DNA of 23,974 nucleotides from Suilimivivens sp964507235 (GTDB taxonomy: Bacteria; Bacillota; Clostridia; Lachnospirales; Lachnospiraceae). The notes beneath the pieces are model-generated. The model was not told the origin of the DNA, made no database searches, and saw nothing but the letters and a program-made list of their open reading frames with translations. Of this stretch, positions 23,013 to 23,974 are shown piece by piece (position 1 is the first letter of the stretch; the number at the start of each line of letters is the position of its first letter). The position numbers and the translations under genes are program-made. The stretch is taken from NCBI GenBank assembly GCA_964507235.1, contig CAZDPE010000032.1, positions 1-23,974 of the forward strand, read 5' to 3'.

Positions 23013-23974
23013 ATGAATAAAAGAATTTGTATAATCGGGCTGCTCATGATGCTGTTTACGGCAATAACAGGCTGTGGAAAAGGAAAGGACAGCGGAAGCA
23101 CTCAGCAGGATGTATCCGCTAAAAATTATGTTTATAAGGTTGAACCGCTTGAAATTATGGGACAGAATTCTGAAGAGTACGGCAGTCTGGTTAAGAACGG
23201 GGAAGTTTTATATGCTTATGGATATGATTATGGCAGCATGGATGAGGATAAGGGATTGACAGTAAAATTTGCCAGATTGGATGCAGATGGGAACATGAAA
23301 CAGAAAGGGGAAATAACCCTTGATGTAAACGGAAGCCTGAACAGTTTTCAATGTGATGAAGAGGGAAATATTTATGCCATTAAAAATATTTATATGCCGG
23401 AAGCAGAAGAGGAGATTGACAAAGATTCCTATTATCTGATGAAGTACAATGAGAAAGGAGAAGAATTATTCAGCGTTCTGCTTAATGAGATTCCCCAGAT
23501 AAAAGAAGCTGCTTCGGATAACTGGTTCTATGTCGGCGATATGGTTTTGATTCAGGATTCTGTTTATGTCAGCGGAATGGGAAATTATTTTCAATTTGAC
23601 AGAGAGGGAAATTTTAAGAAGATTTTAACAGCCGCCGATGGGAATACGTTTGAAGGCACTACGTTATATCCTTTGGAAAACGGAAAAGCAGCATGTATAT
23701 CCTATGAAGAAAACGGCTGTTATGCCTGTTATGTGGATTTGGATACGGGCGTTTTTTCAGATAAGGCAAAGCTCCCCGGTTCATCCTGGGAATATTCCAT
23801 TTATGCCGGTATCGGATATGATCTTTATCTGGTAAACAGCTATGGGGTATTCGGTTATAATGTGGGGGATGAAGAACGGACACAGCTTATGGATTATGTG
23901 GATTCCGATTTGGGAATATACAGTGTTTATAATCTGCTGGCCATAAATGAAAAGGAATTTTGGGGCGCTTATAA
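23013..23974 (+). CDS. Second propeller-type lipoprotein (3' end beyond window)
   Basis: The frame stays open to the window edge, giving 320 residues so far. The signal peptide ends in lipobox ITGC with Cys21. GGAGG at 23004-23008 precedes the ATG. The visible part aligns along its length with the N-terminal half of the 775-aa lipoprotein upstream: LYAYGYDYG with LFLYGSSWN, YLMKYNEKGE with ELWKIDPASG, FQFDREGNF with YILDKDGNK, and FGYNVGDEERTQLMDYVDSDL with FTYDLETDEREDLFSWLDADI. The cut falls at the equivalent of residue 337 of the other protein, just before its solute-binding half. A C-terminal solute-binding domain is therefore expected but not seen. Confidence 0.85.
   Translation, partial: MNKRICIIGLLMMLFTAITGCGKGKDSGSTQQDVSAKNYVYKVEPLEIMGQNSEEYGSLVKNGEVLYAYGYDYGSMDEDKGLTVKFARLDADGNMKQKGEITLDVNGSLNSFQCDEEGNIYAIKNIYMPEAEEEIDKDSYYLMKYNEKGEELFSVLLNEIPQIKEAASDNWFYVGDMVLIQDSVYVSGMGNYFQFDREGNFKKILTAADGNTFEGTTLYPLENGKAACISYEENGCYACYVDLDTGVFSDKAKLPGSSWEYSIYAGIGYDLYLVNSYGVFGYNVGDEERTQLMDYVDSDLGIYSVYNLLAINEKEFWGAY

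Overview
The window looks like a chromosomal segment of a low-to-mid GC anaerobic Firmicute, most likely a gut Lachnospiraceae member. This rests on codon use, strong AGGAGG-type ribosome sites, frequent TTG/GTG starts, a BglG/PTS N-acetylglucosamine operon, and a coupled ACT plus PFL (UPF0210) gene pair. All genes recognised are on the + strand. No rRNA, tRNA, CRISPR array, transposase or phage gene was seen.

Positions 1-225 have no convincing protein gene. They hold a GC-rich block with several competing base-pairings (about 5-90), then two copies of a 40-bp unit, each folding into a hairpin (96-180).

Positions 226-7067 form a nearly self-contained N-acetylglucosamine system: a BglG/LicT-type antiterminator, glucose-type EIIA, enzyme I (ptsI), HPr (ptsH), the EIICB transporter nagE, then nagB and nagA. 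Phosphate would pass from PEP through EI, HPr and EIIA to the NagE IIB domain. GlcNAc enters as GlcNAc-6-P, NagA deacetylates it and NagB converts it to fructose-6-P. A strong hairpin terminator lies between nagE and nagB, and another after nagA. The HPr has Lys where Ser46 is expected, and the antiterminator has Asn in place of the last PRD2 histidine.

Positions 7177-15464 are a housekeeping run: a small zinc-finger membrane protein, polA, coaE, an unusual FtsA-like ATPase with a long C-terminal extension built of three similar beta modules, a WalJ-type metallo-beta-lactamase-fold protein, an ACT-domain protein and a PFL-family protein.

Positions 15487-23974 hold an unusual envelope locus. 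It contains a lipoprotein that fuses a propeller-like N-terminal half to a sugar-type solute-binding domain, two CUT1-like ABC permeases, a large HlyD/MacA-like adaptor with a long coiled coil, a MacB periplasmic-core-domain protein with only two membrane segments, and a second lipoprotein cut by the window edge. That last protein is paralogous to the propeller half of the first. No ATPase is present in the window. The mix of importer parts and efflux-type parts in one apparent operon is the best candidate for an undescribed system.
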